This document shows, piece after piece, positions 1 to 10,445 of a stretch of 64,000 nt of DNA. The position numbers and the translations under genes were made by a program. Origin of the DNA: Lantana camara. Lineage: Eukaryota > Streptophyta > Magnoliopsida > Lamiales > Verbenaceae. Every line of letters begins with the position of its first letter. Position 1 is the first letter of the stretch. The DNA lies in NCBI GenBank assembly GCA_037501455.1, contig CM074857.1, positions 33,748,001 to 33,812,000 on the forward strand, given 5' to 3'. Below the pieces are notes generated by a model. The model was not told the origin of the DNA. It ran no database searches and saw nothing but the letters and a program-made list of their open reading frames with translations.

Positions 1-1693
1 ATATGTTGGGAGGTTCCCGTGCAAAACTACTCTCTTCAGTAGCTTGGCACTCAATTGGGTGGGAAACTCTGAGAAATAAAAGGAAAAAAAAATCGAAAAA
101 TGCTGCAACATCCTGATATCTTTTAAAATTTTAAATTAATTATTACCCTAACAATTGGTTGCTTGTTACAACTGTATACGAAGACCACCTCCATTTTTGT
201 TAATATAATAGTAAATTAGAGGAAGAACAACCAATCACTTTAGTTTAGGCGTACATATTCCATGTATGTGACCAAATCTCTTCCTAGTCAACATTGTAAC
301 AATTAATACATATATTATGTTACCAAATATTTACTGTTCCTTTTTTTTTTTTTTTTGGAACGTTGAACTTAGTATATATATCAATATAATCCTTTTAACA
401 TATGGTTTTGAATTGTAATTATTGGGCATTCGTTTTTTTACTGTATAAAGGTGAAATAGTTCATAAAATTAGTTCATGTCCACTAACTAAGGAATTTCGT
501 CAAATCAGATTAAGTAGAGTTTTCATTTCGGTCATAAACGAGGGATAAAGTTACATATTATTATCACTAACGTATACCCCGTGCTATGCACGATATTTAT
601 ATAAAAATTATAGTATATGAGTTATGTTATTATGTATTACTCGTAAATATTATAAACTAAGATAATCTATATTTTGGATAAAAATTTAATATAAGAAAAA
701 ATATTTGTTTACTTAACAATGGCATCAAAGATCGTCACATAAAAAATATATATTTTTTAAATGATGAGAATTATAAATAATTATAAATCTTGATAAACAA
801 TGGAATTATCCTAAAAAAATTAATGAAAAAAAAAATAGATTCTACCAGATTACAATTTGGATGAAAAAAAGATTTAAGAAGTTTAAAAAGTGACAAAATA
901 AATAATAGATAACATTCAGAAAATAAAAACAAAAAATAAATGTGATTGAAAAGTGATATTTTCTCAATTTAAGAAAATCAAATTAATTGATAATAATAAC
1001 AAGAATAAAAAGGAAAAAGGAAACAAATTACACTAAAATATTTTTGGATCAGACTAAAATATATAATTAAAACTAAAAAAGTAATTTTATATCATTCAAT
1101 ATGATAAAAGGAATGTAAATAAAATTTGAAATAAAAATCAAAATATAAATAATGCAACAGATCTCACAAGCCAACATAAAAATTTAAAATATAGTATGAT
1201 AACCTAATAAATTAGTATAGATATATATTATTTGATACCATCTAAGATATTGAACTCATAAGTAAGTTAACTTGATGTACTCTTATGAAAAATATATTTA
1301 AAAAAAAATAAAATTAAAAACATTTAGAAATAAAAAGTAGAAATAATCTTTATGAAGAGATAACCATAAAGAAATGTAAAAGAAGAATCATCAAAACTCA
1401 TATCGTAAAATTCGAATATGCGAAATGAGAAAAGTTTGTTAAATAATTAAATGAAATATGTTATATAAAAAATATTATATAAGTAATTTGTTTTTATAAT
1501 AAATAAGAAAAATAAACAATTAGAATAGAAAAGAAAAGAAAAGGACAAATATTAAGATTTTAAGAATCCAAAAAACCTAGTATATCCATATATAGCAAAA
1601 AATGGAATAAAGAACAAAGTCAAACTCTTGAGAAATAAATAAAGAAATAAAAAAAATATATCAAAAAAGTAAAAAGAATTTTAGGTATGTGGA

Positions 1694-1780
<87 letters not shown>
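1694..1780. repeat. Back-to-back (AAT)n/(ATT)n microsatellite
   Basis: A run of about 12 AAT units is followed, after ACA, by about 16 ATT units. The two halves are reverse complements and can fold into a long hairpin. Confidence 0.95.
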
Positions 1781-1781
<1 letters not shown>

Positions 1782-2317
1782 ACATATCTCTACCATTTTC
1801 CAATATAAAAGGAAATAATTTAGAAAATTATAGGTAAACAAATTTAAATATAGGTTTTTAAAAAAAATATAGGTTGGCTATAAAGTATGGTTGATATTTA
1901 AAAATAAAATATATTTCATTGACTATCCCTAAAAAAAATGAAAAAAAAAATGACTAACCTTTTAACACTTTATCTTGGTTTCACATTTGCCTTGATCAAT
2001 TGGATGATTTAAGAACTCCTAATATTTTATATATGATTAAATATTACAAAATTTTAAAAATTCTAAGCGAAGTTCGGAAATAGTAATTGTTTTGTAATAC
2101 AATACAATCATAATTAAAATACTAATCAATAAAAATAATCCATTATACTATATTATAAAATAAAAATATAAAAGAATATAAAAAACAATCAAAGTAAATG
2201 TGAAATTTATTAAAAAAATATATAACAAAAACCATGAAAGAAGATCATAAAAAAATAATAAAATTTAATTAACAAAAAGATAAATATCATACGTAAAAAG
2301 CTAAAACAAAATAAACT

Positions 2318-2405
2318 TTAATAATCAAATAAAAAATCTCAAAACAAATTCGAAATAAAAATTAATAATCAAATAAAAAATCTCAAAACAAATTCGAAAT
2401 AAAAA
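2318..2405. repeat. 44-bp direct repeat, two copies
   Basis: Two adjacent near-identical 44-bp units begin TTAATAATCAAATAAA. A diverged third copy lies near 2600-2690 with the same downstream flank, so a larger segment of about 250 bp appears duplicated. Confidence 0.85.
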
Positions 2406-2735
2406 TTAATCGAAGAAACAAAATGACAAAATCACAAAGAGACCTTCATGCACTTGGTAGATGCGTAATGCGTTTGCTTGAAAAATAATCAAAGTAAATG
2501 TGATAATTTAAATAAAAACAAAAGGCATGAAAGAATAAAAAATAATAATAAATTTTAAATAACAAAAAGTAAATATAATAAAAGACTAAAACGGAATAAA
2601 ATTTAATAATCAAATAAAAAAATATCAAAACAAATGCGAAATGAAAATTAATCGAACAAATAAAATGAAAAATCATAAAAAGACCCTCATGTTTGACGGA
2701 TGTATTTGATTGAAAATTGATTGGTCATAAAAATG

Positions 2736-3093
2736 GGTCTTCTTTGAAAACTCCTCATGAGTTGAAAAAATTTTAGTTTGCTCCCCATTTTCAAAATTAT
2801 TTATGTTCACTCCCCAGATGAGACTCATAATTTTAGTTTGCTCCCCATTTTTTACAGCACATACAACATATTGTGAAAAATATACAACATATTGCGATTT
2901 AGTTACGTCATTCTTGAGTTTTTATAAATCACATTATGTTGTATATTTTTCGGAATCTGTCGTATTTGCTGTAAAAAATGGGGAGCAAACTAAAATTATG
3001 AGTCTCATCTGGGGAGTGAACAGAAATAATTTTGAAAATGGGGAGGAAACTAAAAATTGAGTCCACATTTGGGGATTTTTCCCTAATTCCCCA
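2736..3093. mobile_element. Mutator-like MITE with long terminal inverted repeats
   Basis: The two halves are long inverted repeats of each other; the inner arms containing TTTGCTCCCCATTTT and its complement match almost perfectly over about 90 bp. An 11-bp direct duplication TCATAAAAATG flanks the unit exactly (2725-2735 and 3094-3104), the TSD length typical of Mutator-like elements. The 85-residue frame inside is an incidental read-through of the palindrome. Confidence 0.85.
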
Positions 3094-3200
3094 TCATAAA
3101 AATGAGTACAGAAAATGAAAAATAAAATGAATAATTTATATTACTAAGTCTTTAAATAACAAATAAGGAAACTAAATTTATAACATAATAATATGATTAT

Positions 3201-3412
3201 AGGTAATTTAGAAATGATTTGAGTAATTAAAGATATTTTTTGAGATTATGGTATTATTCAATTAATTGAGAAAATTTAGGTAATTGTTTTTTTAAAAAAG
3301 CTTTTTATAGGTAATTTAGAAATGATTTGAGTAATTAAAGATATTTCCTAAAATTATGGTATTATTCAATTAATTGAGAAAATTTAGGAAATTGTTTTTT
3401 AAAAAAAGTTTT
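3201..3412. repeat. 108-bp tandem duplication
   Basis: Two units start AGGTAATTTAGAAATGATTT at 3201 and 3309 and remain near-identical through the T-rich end. Confidence 0.85.
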
Positions 3413-3787
3413 TAAACTTATTAATAAATGATCAACCAATAGAATAATTTTTAAGGAATAAAATTTTTCAAAAAAAGGAAAAAAAAAAAAAAGTATTGAG
3501 TCAAAATCGACTTAATTTTGATCAACTACACCCTTCCTGTATACTATAGTATAGATATAGATATAGATTAGTTTCTAAATATACTAAATAATAATAATAG
3601 TATATAGATATACTTTCTCGTGTATACATGAGTATGAGTTCAAGACTCAAGTTTGAATCCATTTTGATATAATTTAAGTTAAATCCATACCTAAGCTCAT
3701 ATAGTATGTTTAAGTATCTCGCATATTAATTACATCAGAATATAAGTTAAATTTTGACCTAATTAGAGAAACTTCTCTTAATTAAAA

Positions 3788-4249
3788 CTAGTAAATACTG
3801 CACACTCGTTGCGTGTGCAAGTAAAAATAATACTATTACTTAAATATATTAAAATTAATTTTTTTATTGATATTTATTTTATAATTAATTTTAATATAAT
3901 AATTAAATTATGATAAATAAAAAATATGAAATATAAAGATAAAAAAATAAAAATTTTACATTAAAAAAATTAAAATAGGATGAGAGAAACTAAATAAAAT
4001 AAAGATTTTGTTGAGGTGATAAAAGAAAGAAATAAATAATAAAGAAAGAACAAAATGCAAGAGAACAAAATAGATTAAAAAAATTAATAAATAAAACAAG
4101 AAAAGAAAAGAAAAGAAATAAACCAAACGGTTACAAAAGGAGTTACGTAAATAAATAAACAGAAAAGAAAAAATTAAAAAGTCAGGGGCAGAAAAGGAAA
4201 GAGTCAAAGACACCACATCTGCCCCTGACGCTTAATAATATAGTATAGA
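3788..4249 (-). mobile_element. Non-autonomous Helitron, 462 bp
   Basis: On the minus strand the element begins TCTATACTATATTATTAAGC just after an A and ends CTAG just before a T, the A|TC...CTRR|T signature of Helitron insertion. A GC-rich hairpin (GCACAC...GTGTGC, 3799-3817) lies about 10 nt from the 3' end, as Helitrons require. No coding capacity is seen. It lacks TIRs and a TSD, as expected for rolling-circle transposons. Confidence 0.75.
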
Positions 4250-4555
4250 TGTAAATAATTATTCTTTGGCTTTTAATGATTCACAAAACATATCTATTCA
4301 AATATTTGATATAATTTTGACTGAATAATAAAATCTGAACATATATAATCTAGCCATGGAGAAAAAGAAATCGTAGTTATACTTATTTTATTTAATATTG
4401 TAATCACAACATATAACATGTGGCTTAGTGTAGTAATCTAACTATTTTAGTCACAATTTCTGAAAATTAATCGGAAAAATCGAACTAAATAGCCAAAGGC
4501 CCAAAGCCCATGTGGCTCCAAAATATTCCAACTTAATTCTGAAATATTAAATTTT

Positions 4556-5202
4556 TTAGCAAATTTCATTTTTAGTCCTTAGGATGTTTTATAATTTTAG
4601 TTCCATATCTTTGAAATTAGATATATTTGGTCTCATTATTTTCAAAAGTTAGCAATTCTGGTCTCATCCGTCAAATAATCGATGAAAAATATATTTTTTG
4701 TCATTAAATAAAATTTGGGGAAAAAATTATTGATCATTAGTTTTTTTTTTTAATTTATTTTTTATGACAGTTTACTTATTAATACCTCATTTTAGCACCA
4801 CATTATTAATGAAAGTGATTCTGAGCAGTACTTCAAAGTTGATTAAGGGTGCTAAAATGGGATATTAATAAACAAACCAAAAAACAACATAATGAATAGT
4901 AACTTTTCCTCTCAAATTGTCAATAGGGGTTGGCCAAGTGGTCTGAGGGTTGATTCTCGAAGGCAAAGACCCGAGTTCAAATCCCTCTGGCCACTTGGGG
5001 TGTGTGTGTTAAAAAAAAAAAAAAAAAAAAACTTTTCCTCTCAAAGTGCACTTAACGACAAAAAATACATGAATTATTTGATGAATAAGACCAGAATTAT
5101 AATTTTTTTAAAATAATAAGACTAAATATATCTAATATAAAAAATATGAAACTAAAATTACAAAAGATCGAATATTGTAGGATTAAAAATGTAATTTGCT
5201 CT
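4556..5202. mobile_element. Foldback/MITE element with about 150-bp TIRs, carrying a nested SINE
   Basis: The left arm (about 4556-4706) and right arm (about 5049-5202) are reverse complements with moderate divergence: both contain AGCAAATT, ATTAGATATATTT and the TCAAATAAT block. No coding region is seen. The spacer contains SINE copy 1. The exact ends and TSD were not resolved. Confidence 0.65.
4917..5029 (+). mobile_element. tRNA-derived SINE, copy 1
   Basis: The head has an internal RNA polymerase III promoter: box A TGGCCAAGTGG (about 4932) and box B GAGTTCAAATC (about 4973). It ends in a run of about 19 A. A perfect 16-bp TSD, AACTTTTCCTCTCAAA, flanks it (4901-4916 and 5030-5045), which proves insertion by target-primed reverse transcription. 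It could be mistaken for a Leu- or Ser-type tRNA, but the acceptor stem is not paired and a poly(A) tail follows. Confidence 0.9.
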
Positions 5203-5384
5203 AAAATTTAAAATTTTGTAACAAGTGAATTTTGGAGTTATTTAATTATAGAAAAATGTGCCTCAAAAAAAAAAAAAAATATAGAAAGATGCTTCGATCC
5301 AATCATATTTAGTTGGGGTGGCGGCCCGCGAATGGCCCCACCTCTTTTCTAAGTTTATATACTTTTTAACTTTATGTATATTTA

Positions 5385-5493
5385 TTTAGGCAATAGGGGT
5401 TGACCAAGTGATTTGAATGTTGATTCTTCAAGGTAAAGATTAGGGTTCAAATCCCTCTAATCACTTGGGGTGTATGTAAAAAAAATAAAAAAA
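5385..5493 (+). mobile_element. tRNA-derived SINE, copy 2 (older)
   Basis: Same family as the copy at 4917: it shares CAATAGGGGTTG, box A (GACCAAGTGAT, mutated) and box B (GGGTTCAAATC), then an A-rich tail interrupted by T. It is flanked by a 14-bp TSD, TTTATGTATATTTA (5371-5384 and 5494-5507). Confidence 0.88.
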
Positions 5494-5859
5494 TTTATGT
5501 ATATTTAGTAATTAGAAAAATTTATTAATTATACGATAAATATAAAATACCTATTCTTTATTATATCGGTCTTTACTATATTGGTGTCATTGAACCAATT
5601 TCGAATTAAATTGTACATGGTATGGCAATATGTTTTAGTATTTGATCGTGTTGTGATCTATTAGCTAATGTGACCATTGATTGCCTACATGAGCACTCCA
5701 GAATTTATAAGAATTGTAGAACATCTCGACCTAAAAGTTTGCAAGAACACATGTGAATTAAGAGGCCAAACTGAAACAAGTTGGAATTTTGCTTAGCTTT
5801 GATTCTCCAACGCTTAAATCAGTGATTTACTTAAGGAAAGTGGGAATACATGTGCTTAC

Positions 5860-6044
5860 CTATGATACACGGACACGGACACGGCGATACGGACACGACA
5901 CGACACGGATACGACGACACGGATTTTTTCTTGAATTTCCCACGTAAGGAGTGTCGGACACAGTGTCGGACACGAGTGTCCGACACGACACGGCAGGACA
6001 CGACACGGCAAAATGATATTTTTAGAAGTGTCCGTGCATCATAG
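5860..6044. mobile_element. hAT-type MITE, 185 bp
   Basis: Terminal inverted repeats CTATGATACACGGACAC and GTGTCCGTGCATCATAG match at 16 of 17 positions. A perfect 8-bp TSD, GTGCTTAC, flanks it (5852-5859 and 6045-6052), diagnostic of the hAT superfamily. The interior is built from short CACGACACGG-like repeats. Overlapping frames on both strands are products of these repeats, not genes. Confidence 0.92.
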
Positions 6045-6052
6045 GTGCTTAC

Positions 6053-7059
6053 CATCTGACATAAATGTTTTGCGAATTTATACTGTGAGTTTTTGTGTGT
6101 GAATAGATACACACGTTAAGACACAATAAATGGGCCTAAAGTAGTTGGTGAACACGCGAAATGGACTACCTGATAGCTATGTCATGAAATTTTATAAAGG
6201 ATTTTGAACATTTAATTTTGAGTCATAGGAGATCTTAAACATATAAATGCAGGCCGTGCAAGATTTTGGTTAGTAGCCGACGACCTGGTCGAGATCCATT
6301 ATGATTGATCAAATGATACGATTTAAATATCCACACTTCAAGTTTGAGTTCAAGAGAAAAATACATGCTCAAAGAGCTTCGACCGCATGATAAAGGATCA
6401 AACTATATCACGTAGTGCCAGATATCACGTGATACGCGACCATGTGTGTGGTATCACATTACTAGCTTATTTCGTGTTTGTTCAAGTTGGAAAAAGGTAA
6501 CTAGGAAGTATATTAATCACACAAACTCAAATACATTGGATCTCATTAATTTGTCCCTTTCTTTCCTTTTAATCTTTGCAATTTAGGCTAATCTTTGCAT
6601 TAATTAATTATTTTGTTACATTCCCATTTTAAACAAAAACAACACATACATTAATTATCAAACCCAAAAACTTTAAATATAATTTAAAAAGTACATAATT
6701 TTTGTAGCCTTTACTTAAAATTATGAAGTTATTTATTTTATTTTATTGAAAAAAAAGAAAGAAGAAGAAAATTGGTACGAGAAAGAAAAGAAATGAGTTG
6801 GAACAATCACACCGTTGACTCCCCCCAACTCGGTTAGCTCGGTCTACACTTCAGACAAAGAATCCCAAGTCTCTCTCTTTGAATAAACTCTCTCTCTCCT
6901 CACCGTTAATGGCGGCTCTCTCATCTTCCTTCTTCTCTCCTCTCCTCAGTCAAATCATTCATCTCCCAGAACCATTTCTCTCTCCAAAACTCCATTCACT
7001 TCAATTTATAACCACATCTTTAACCCCTTAATTTCTCTCCCTACATGTAAAACAGAATA
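6053..7059. other. Intergenic DNA and 5' leader of the downstream kinase gene
   Basis: No ORF or repeat was recognised up to about 6770. From about 6870 to 7050 the sequence is rich in CT runs, typical of a plant 5' untranslated leader preceding the ATG at 7060. Confidence 0.5.
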
Positions 7060-8196
7060 ATGAATCCAACTCTGCAAGCAGTTCTTGCCGCCACAGCTAG
7101 CTTCATCGTCGTTAGCTTGATCCTGGCTTCAATCCTGATCATCTGCAAGGGAGAATCGAAACGGCGCCGTAACGATCGGTCGATATCCCCGGCAAGAACC
7201 CGTGAAATTGCTCTACCTAAACCAGTACCCGTGGGGGAAAGTGCTACCTTTGATCCTTCTCTTAACCATGTTTCTATGCAGGAGCTTGTTGATGTTACCC
7301 GTAATTTCTCGCCGGAATTGATCATCGGAGATGGAAGTTTCGGCCTTGTGTACAAAGCTCAGCTCAAGTCCGGCGCGGTGGTCGCCGTGAAAAAGCTCTC
7401 CCCTGATGCGTTTCAGGGGCTGCGGGAGTTTCGGGCGGAGATGGAGACTCTTGGTAAGATTCGACACCCCAGTATTGTTAAGATTCTTGGGTATTGTTCG
7501 ACGGGTTCGGATCGGGTTCTGATTTATGAGTTCATTGAAAAGGGGAGTCTTGATCAATGGCTTTATGATACGTCCTCTGAGGAAGATTATGATGTGGTTG
7601 AATTGAAGTTGCCCCTTTCTTGGGGAACTAGGATTGAGATCATTAGAGGGGTGGCTAAAGGTTTAGCCTTTATGCACAATCTTGAGACTCCCATAATTCA
7701 TAGGGATATTAAAGCTAGTAATATCTTGTTGGATGAGAATTTTGAGGCCCATATTGCGGATTTCGGGCTGGCGCGGAGGATTGATGGGGCGCACTCGCAT
7801 GTTTCGACTCAAGTGGCAGGGACGATGGGGTATATGCCGCCGGAATATCTTCATGGGGCCACAATGGCAACTGTTGTGGGAGATGTATATAGTTTTGGGG
7901 TTTTGATGTTGGAGATTGTAACGGGACGGAGGCCTAGTTTCCCATTTCCAGGGGAGGACGGGAGGGAGGTTAGGTTAATGGAGTGGATCAATAAAATGGT
8001 TGAGAAAGGCCGGTATATGGAAATGGTGGATGCTAGCATTTCGAGGGATGATTTGAAGGAAAGTTTCGTGGAGGAGATTTTTAAGATTGGTGTGAAGTGT
8101 GCGGATGAGAAGTGGAAAGTTAGGCCGACTATGAAGGAAGCTGTTGAGGATTTGGACAGAATTATGGGTAAGGAATTCGAAGTTATATGTTCGTGA
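7060..8196 (+). CDS. Receptor-like protein kinase without ectodomain, 378 aa
   Basis: An intronless gene for a membrane-anchored Ser/Thr kinase. Residues 8-29 form a hydrophobic segment followed by a basic stop-transfer stretch (KRRR at 34-37). There is no leucine-rich repeat or other ligand-binding domain ahead of it, so the extracellular part would be only a few residues. The kinase domain looks catalytically complete: glycine loop GDGSFG (90-95), Lys111 in VAVKK, HRDIKASN with Asp216 and Asn221, DFG 234-236, PPE (260-262) in the APE position, GDVYSFG (274-280) and the Arg355 region. Arg before the catalytic Asp and the whole motif set resemble the kinase domains of LRR-X receptors such as EMS1 and PSKR. 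It may act as a co-receptor-like or cytoplasmic-facing signalling kinase; substrate and ligand are unknown. The ATG is the first after a CT-rich leader. Family membership is certain, subfamily only probable. Confidence 0.93.
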   Translation: MNPTLQAVLAATASFIVVSLILASILIICKGESKRRRNDRSISPARTREIALPKPVPVGESATFDPSLNHVSMQELVDVTRNFSPELIIGDGSFGLVYKAQLKSGAVVAVKKLSPDAFQGLREFRAEMETLGKIRHPSIVKILGYCSTGSDRVLIYEFIEKGSLDQWLYDTSSEEDYDVVELKLPLSWGTRIEIIRGVAKGLAFMHNLETPIIHRDIKASNILLDENFEAHIADFGLARRIDGAHSHVSTQVAGTMGYMPPEYLHGATMATVVGDVYSFGVLMLEIVTGRRPSFPFPGEDGREVRLMEWINKMVEKGRYMEMVDASISRDDLKESFVEEIFKIGVKCADEKWKVRPTMKEAVEDLDRIMGKEFEVICS

Positions 8197-8694
8197 GTAC
8201 TTGTTTGGGATCGATTTTGCTAATATGAGGAAGAAGTAAACTGGATAGCCTAAATGTTGTTTTAGTTGATCTTCTTCATTGGTGAGATCATGGAAGATGT
8301 AAATAGCTTGTGGAGTATGATGCTAAAGGTAATCTACAAAAAGAATGATCCTTTAGCAGCATACCATTGTAAGATTAGATTGCATTGGAAGAAATCTTTA
8401 TTCTTCAGCTACTATATATTGAATTCGTAGTTTTCTTGATCCTGATTTGTTCAAGCTTTCGTTCTCTGTCTGGCAACGAAGATTATGTCTTTCATTGATG
8501 AGTTACAGTTGTTGCGACATGATACTGCAATATTGAGAAACAAAGAACTTCTAGTATATATGTGATTGATTTAGACTTACGAAATTTGTATTGCAGCAGA
8601 GATGTGGGCATTTGGAACCTCGTTGTCTCTTCACAATTTGATGTTGCTTCACGTATATCTTCTCTTTTCGGGTCTTAAAAACTCAGAACTCGAG

Positions 8695-8876
8695 ATATCT
8701 GGTTATACTAGCATAAAGATGGTGCCCTACAGAACAGAGCTCAAAATTCATGTTTGTGACTTCTTTGTTTCAGTTTAGCTTTCTCATATCTGGTTATACT
8801 AGCATAAAGATGGTGCCCTACAGAACAGAGCTCAAAATTCATGTTTGTGACTTCTTTGTTTCAGTTTAGCTTTCTC
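8695..8876. repeat. Perfect 91-bp tandem duplication
   Basis: Units 8695-8785 and 8786-8876 appear identical base for base, beginning ATATCTGGTTATACTAGC. Absence of divergence implies a very recent duplication or an assembly artefact. Confidence 0.95.
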
Positions 8877-9083
8877 GAGTGTTTGCATATGTAGCTTTTG
8901 ATGACTCTGTGTTGCAGGCTTAAAGCTAAAAAAAGCTAGAAGTTCTAAGCACTCCAGTCAATATTTAACCAAACTTTTTGGGAACTTTTTTCCTCCCATC
9001 TTCGATATTCCATTTCCTACGTCTTCCTTCTGTTTTCAAATGCCCCAACTGTAATAATTTCCCACCTCTTTAGCTTATACTTC

Positions 9084-9262
9084 TGTGTTACGATTCATGT
9101 TGTACTAACCGGTGCGATCTTCACTCGTCCAAAAATAGTCAAAATCTCCTGTCAGATTTTTGTGTTACACTTCATATTGTACTAAACGGTGCGATTTTCA
9201 CTCCTCCGAAAATAATCAAGGTCTCCTGTTACACTGCTGTGTCATGTTTCATGTTGTAGTAA
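9084..9262. repeat. 77-bp imperfect tandem repeat, 2.3 copies
   Basis: Units at 9084-9160 and 9161-9237 share TGTGTTAC, TTGTACTAA and CGGTGCGAT with scattered substitutions; a partial third copy starts at 9238. Confidence 0.8.
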
Positions 9263-9938
9263 CTTATGTACACCAGCGAGCAGGTTGAGGTAAAAGAAAG
9301 GTTTCCCGTTACCATTTCTTCTTTTCTAATGTCAAGAGTTCACCAATAACCGACTAAAAATATATCGGAGATACGTGACGCTCTAGACGCCAAAAAACCT
9401 TTTCGTAAATATCGTTACAGGGAATAAGTTTTTATTTAACCCACGTTTTGCCATGATTGTGGTCACTAAATGGACATTCAAATACCCAAAGGGAAAAAGA
9501 AAGGGAAAGACAGAGAAGAAAGATTCCAGGCTCAAGAAAGTATTCCATAAAGATGATGATGTGCTAACATGTGGTCCATGTGTAGGCCAGAAGACAGCAA
9601 TTTCTGCAATATGATCAATCGTTATATCTTACATGCATTCATTAACACATGTTAAAAGGTATCAGGAGGTAGTTGAGATGAGAAAACTATCAAAAATATG
9701 ACATAGGAAATATTATAAAATTCGTATTCCGTCTCTCTCGATTGGAGAGTAAGATGAATCGACCTGACTCGTTTAAGTGTAATGAATTGACTCAACACTC
9801 AAGTGAAGATCAATTTAAGCCCAAATCTATTGAGTTCAGCTCGACCTCAAGAAGAGGCCATGTTTATTTATAATTTAAATACAAATAATGATATTATAAG
9901 GTGAACTTAAGCATGATTCTTTTGTGATAACTATACCG

Positions 9939-10140
9939 ACATACTCTAAAATTCCACCTAATTACACAAACTTTCATTAAGGTTTACGAAATTACATGAA
10001 TGTACATTACTATTTAACATGTTACTAATGCACTATTTTGTTCTTTGATGTTTATTGATTAATTTGCCTTTATATTTTATAGATGTTTATGTAATCTTTT
10101 CAAATCTTAGAGAATTTGTGTAAATCTCAAGGTATGTCAA
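9939..10140. mobile_element. Degraded MITE-like unit with GACATAC termini
   Basis: The left end GACATACTCTAAAATTCCAC...TTACACAAA and the right end, whose complement reads GACATACCTTGAGATTTACACAAA, form imperfect TIRs. A related half unit (ACATACCCTGAGATTCTACA, about 15741-15777) sits in an intron of the CDK-like kinase gene. No clear TSD was found. Confidence 0.5.
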
Positions 10141-10386
10141 CTTTTTTGTCTAAATTCGACTCTTTAGCGGTTCTGATTTCAACTTGTTTATGATTTTGAT
10201 TTTAACTATCTACCAATACACGACAATATGCTTTTAAAGTAACAAAAAGACTTTAACACAACAGGATATCCGGAGTGTATAGATAGAAGAAGTGATTTTC
10301 AATAGTCAATGCGTGGACAGATCATTCAAAAAGAAAGTAGTATAGTGTGGTGATGGTTGGCTTCATTTATTGCTAATATTTATGGT

Positions 10387-10393
10387 TATAAAT
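10387..10393 (+). promoter_or_regulatory. TATA box of the peroxidase gene
   Basis: TATAAAT lies 53 bp upstream of the ATG at 10446, placing transcription start near 10415-10420 with a short leader. Confidence 0.7.
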
Positions 10394-10445
10394 AGCACTT
10401 CTTCCATGACATACTAAACTGCAACTACACTTCTTACATCCTAAA

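Larger units (their letters stand above)
1..2735. other. AT-rich intergenic DNA, no host gene seen
   Basis: No ORF here resembles a protein; the short predicted frames are low-complexity translations of A- or T-rich DNA. The stretch holds a microsatellite, short direct repeats and a possible Helitron terminus, listed separately. Confidence 0.7.
567..3555 (-). mobile_element. Possible non-autonomous Helitron, about 3 kb, degraded
   Basis: Read on the minus strand, a TCTATACTATA start follows an A at 3555. Near 567 there is a 5-bp-stem hairpin (CGTGC-TAT-GCACG, 580-592) about 12 nt before a TTAG|T end, close to the CTRR|T rule of Helitrons. The start resembles that of the better-supported Helitron at 3788-4249. 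No Rep/helicase coding is visible. The end is TTAG rather than CTAG, so pairing the two termini as one element is an inference. Confidence 0.3.
8197..10445. other. Intergenic DNA between kinase and peroxidase genes
   Basis: The first part is the kinase 3' untranslated region. The rest holds two sets of tandem duplications and one MITE-like unit (listed separately). No protein-like ORF was seen. Confidence 0.6.

Noticed and set aside
4925..5000. Possible tRNA-Leu/Ser gene
   Set aside because: Box A and box B are present, but the acceptor ends do not pair, a poly(A) tail follows and a 16-bp TSD flanks it: a SINE.
5831..6112. Overlapping ORFs on both strands around 5850-6110
   Set aside because: They translate the CACGACACGG repeats of the hAT-type MITE; the TSD and TIRs explain the region completely.
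7041..8039. Several minus-strand ORFs within the kinase gene
   Set aside because: Antisense shadows of a high-quality coding region.
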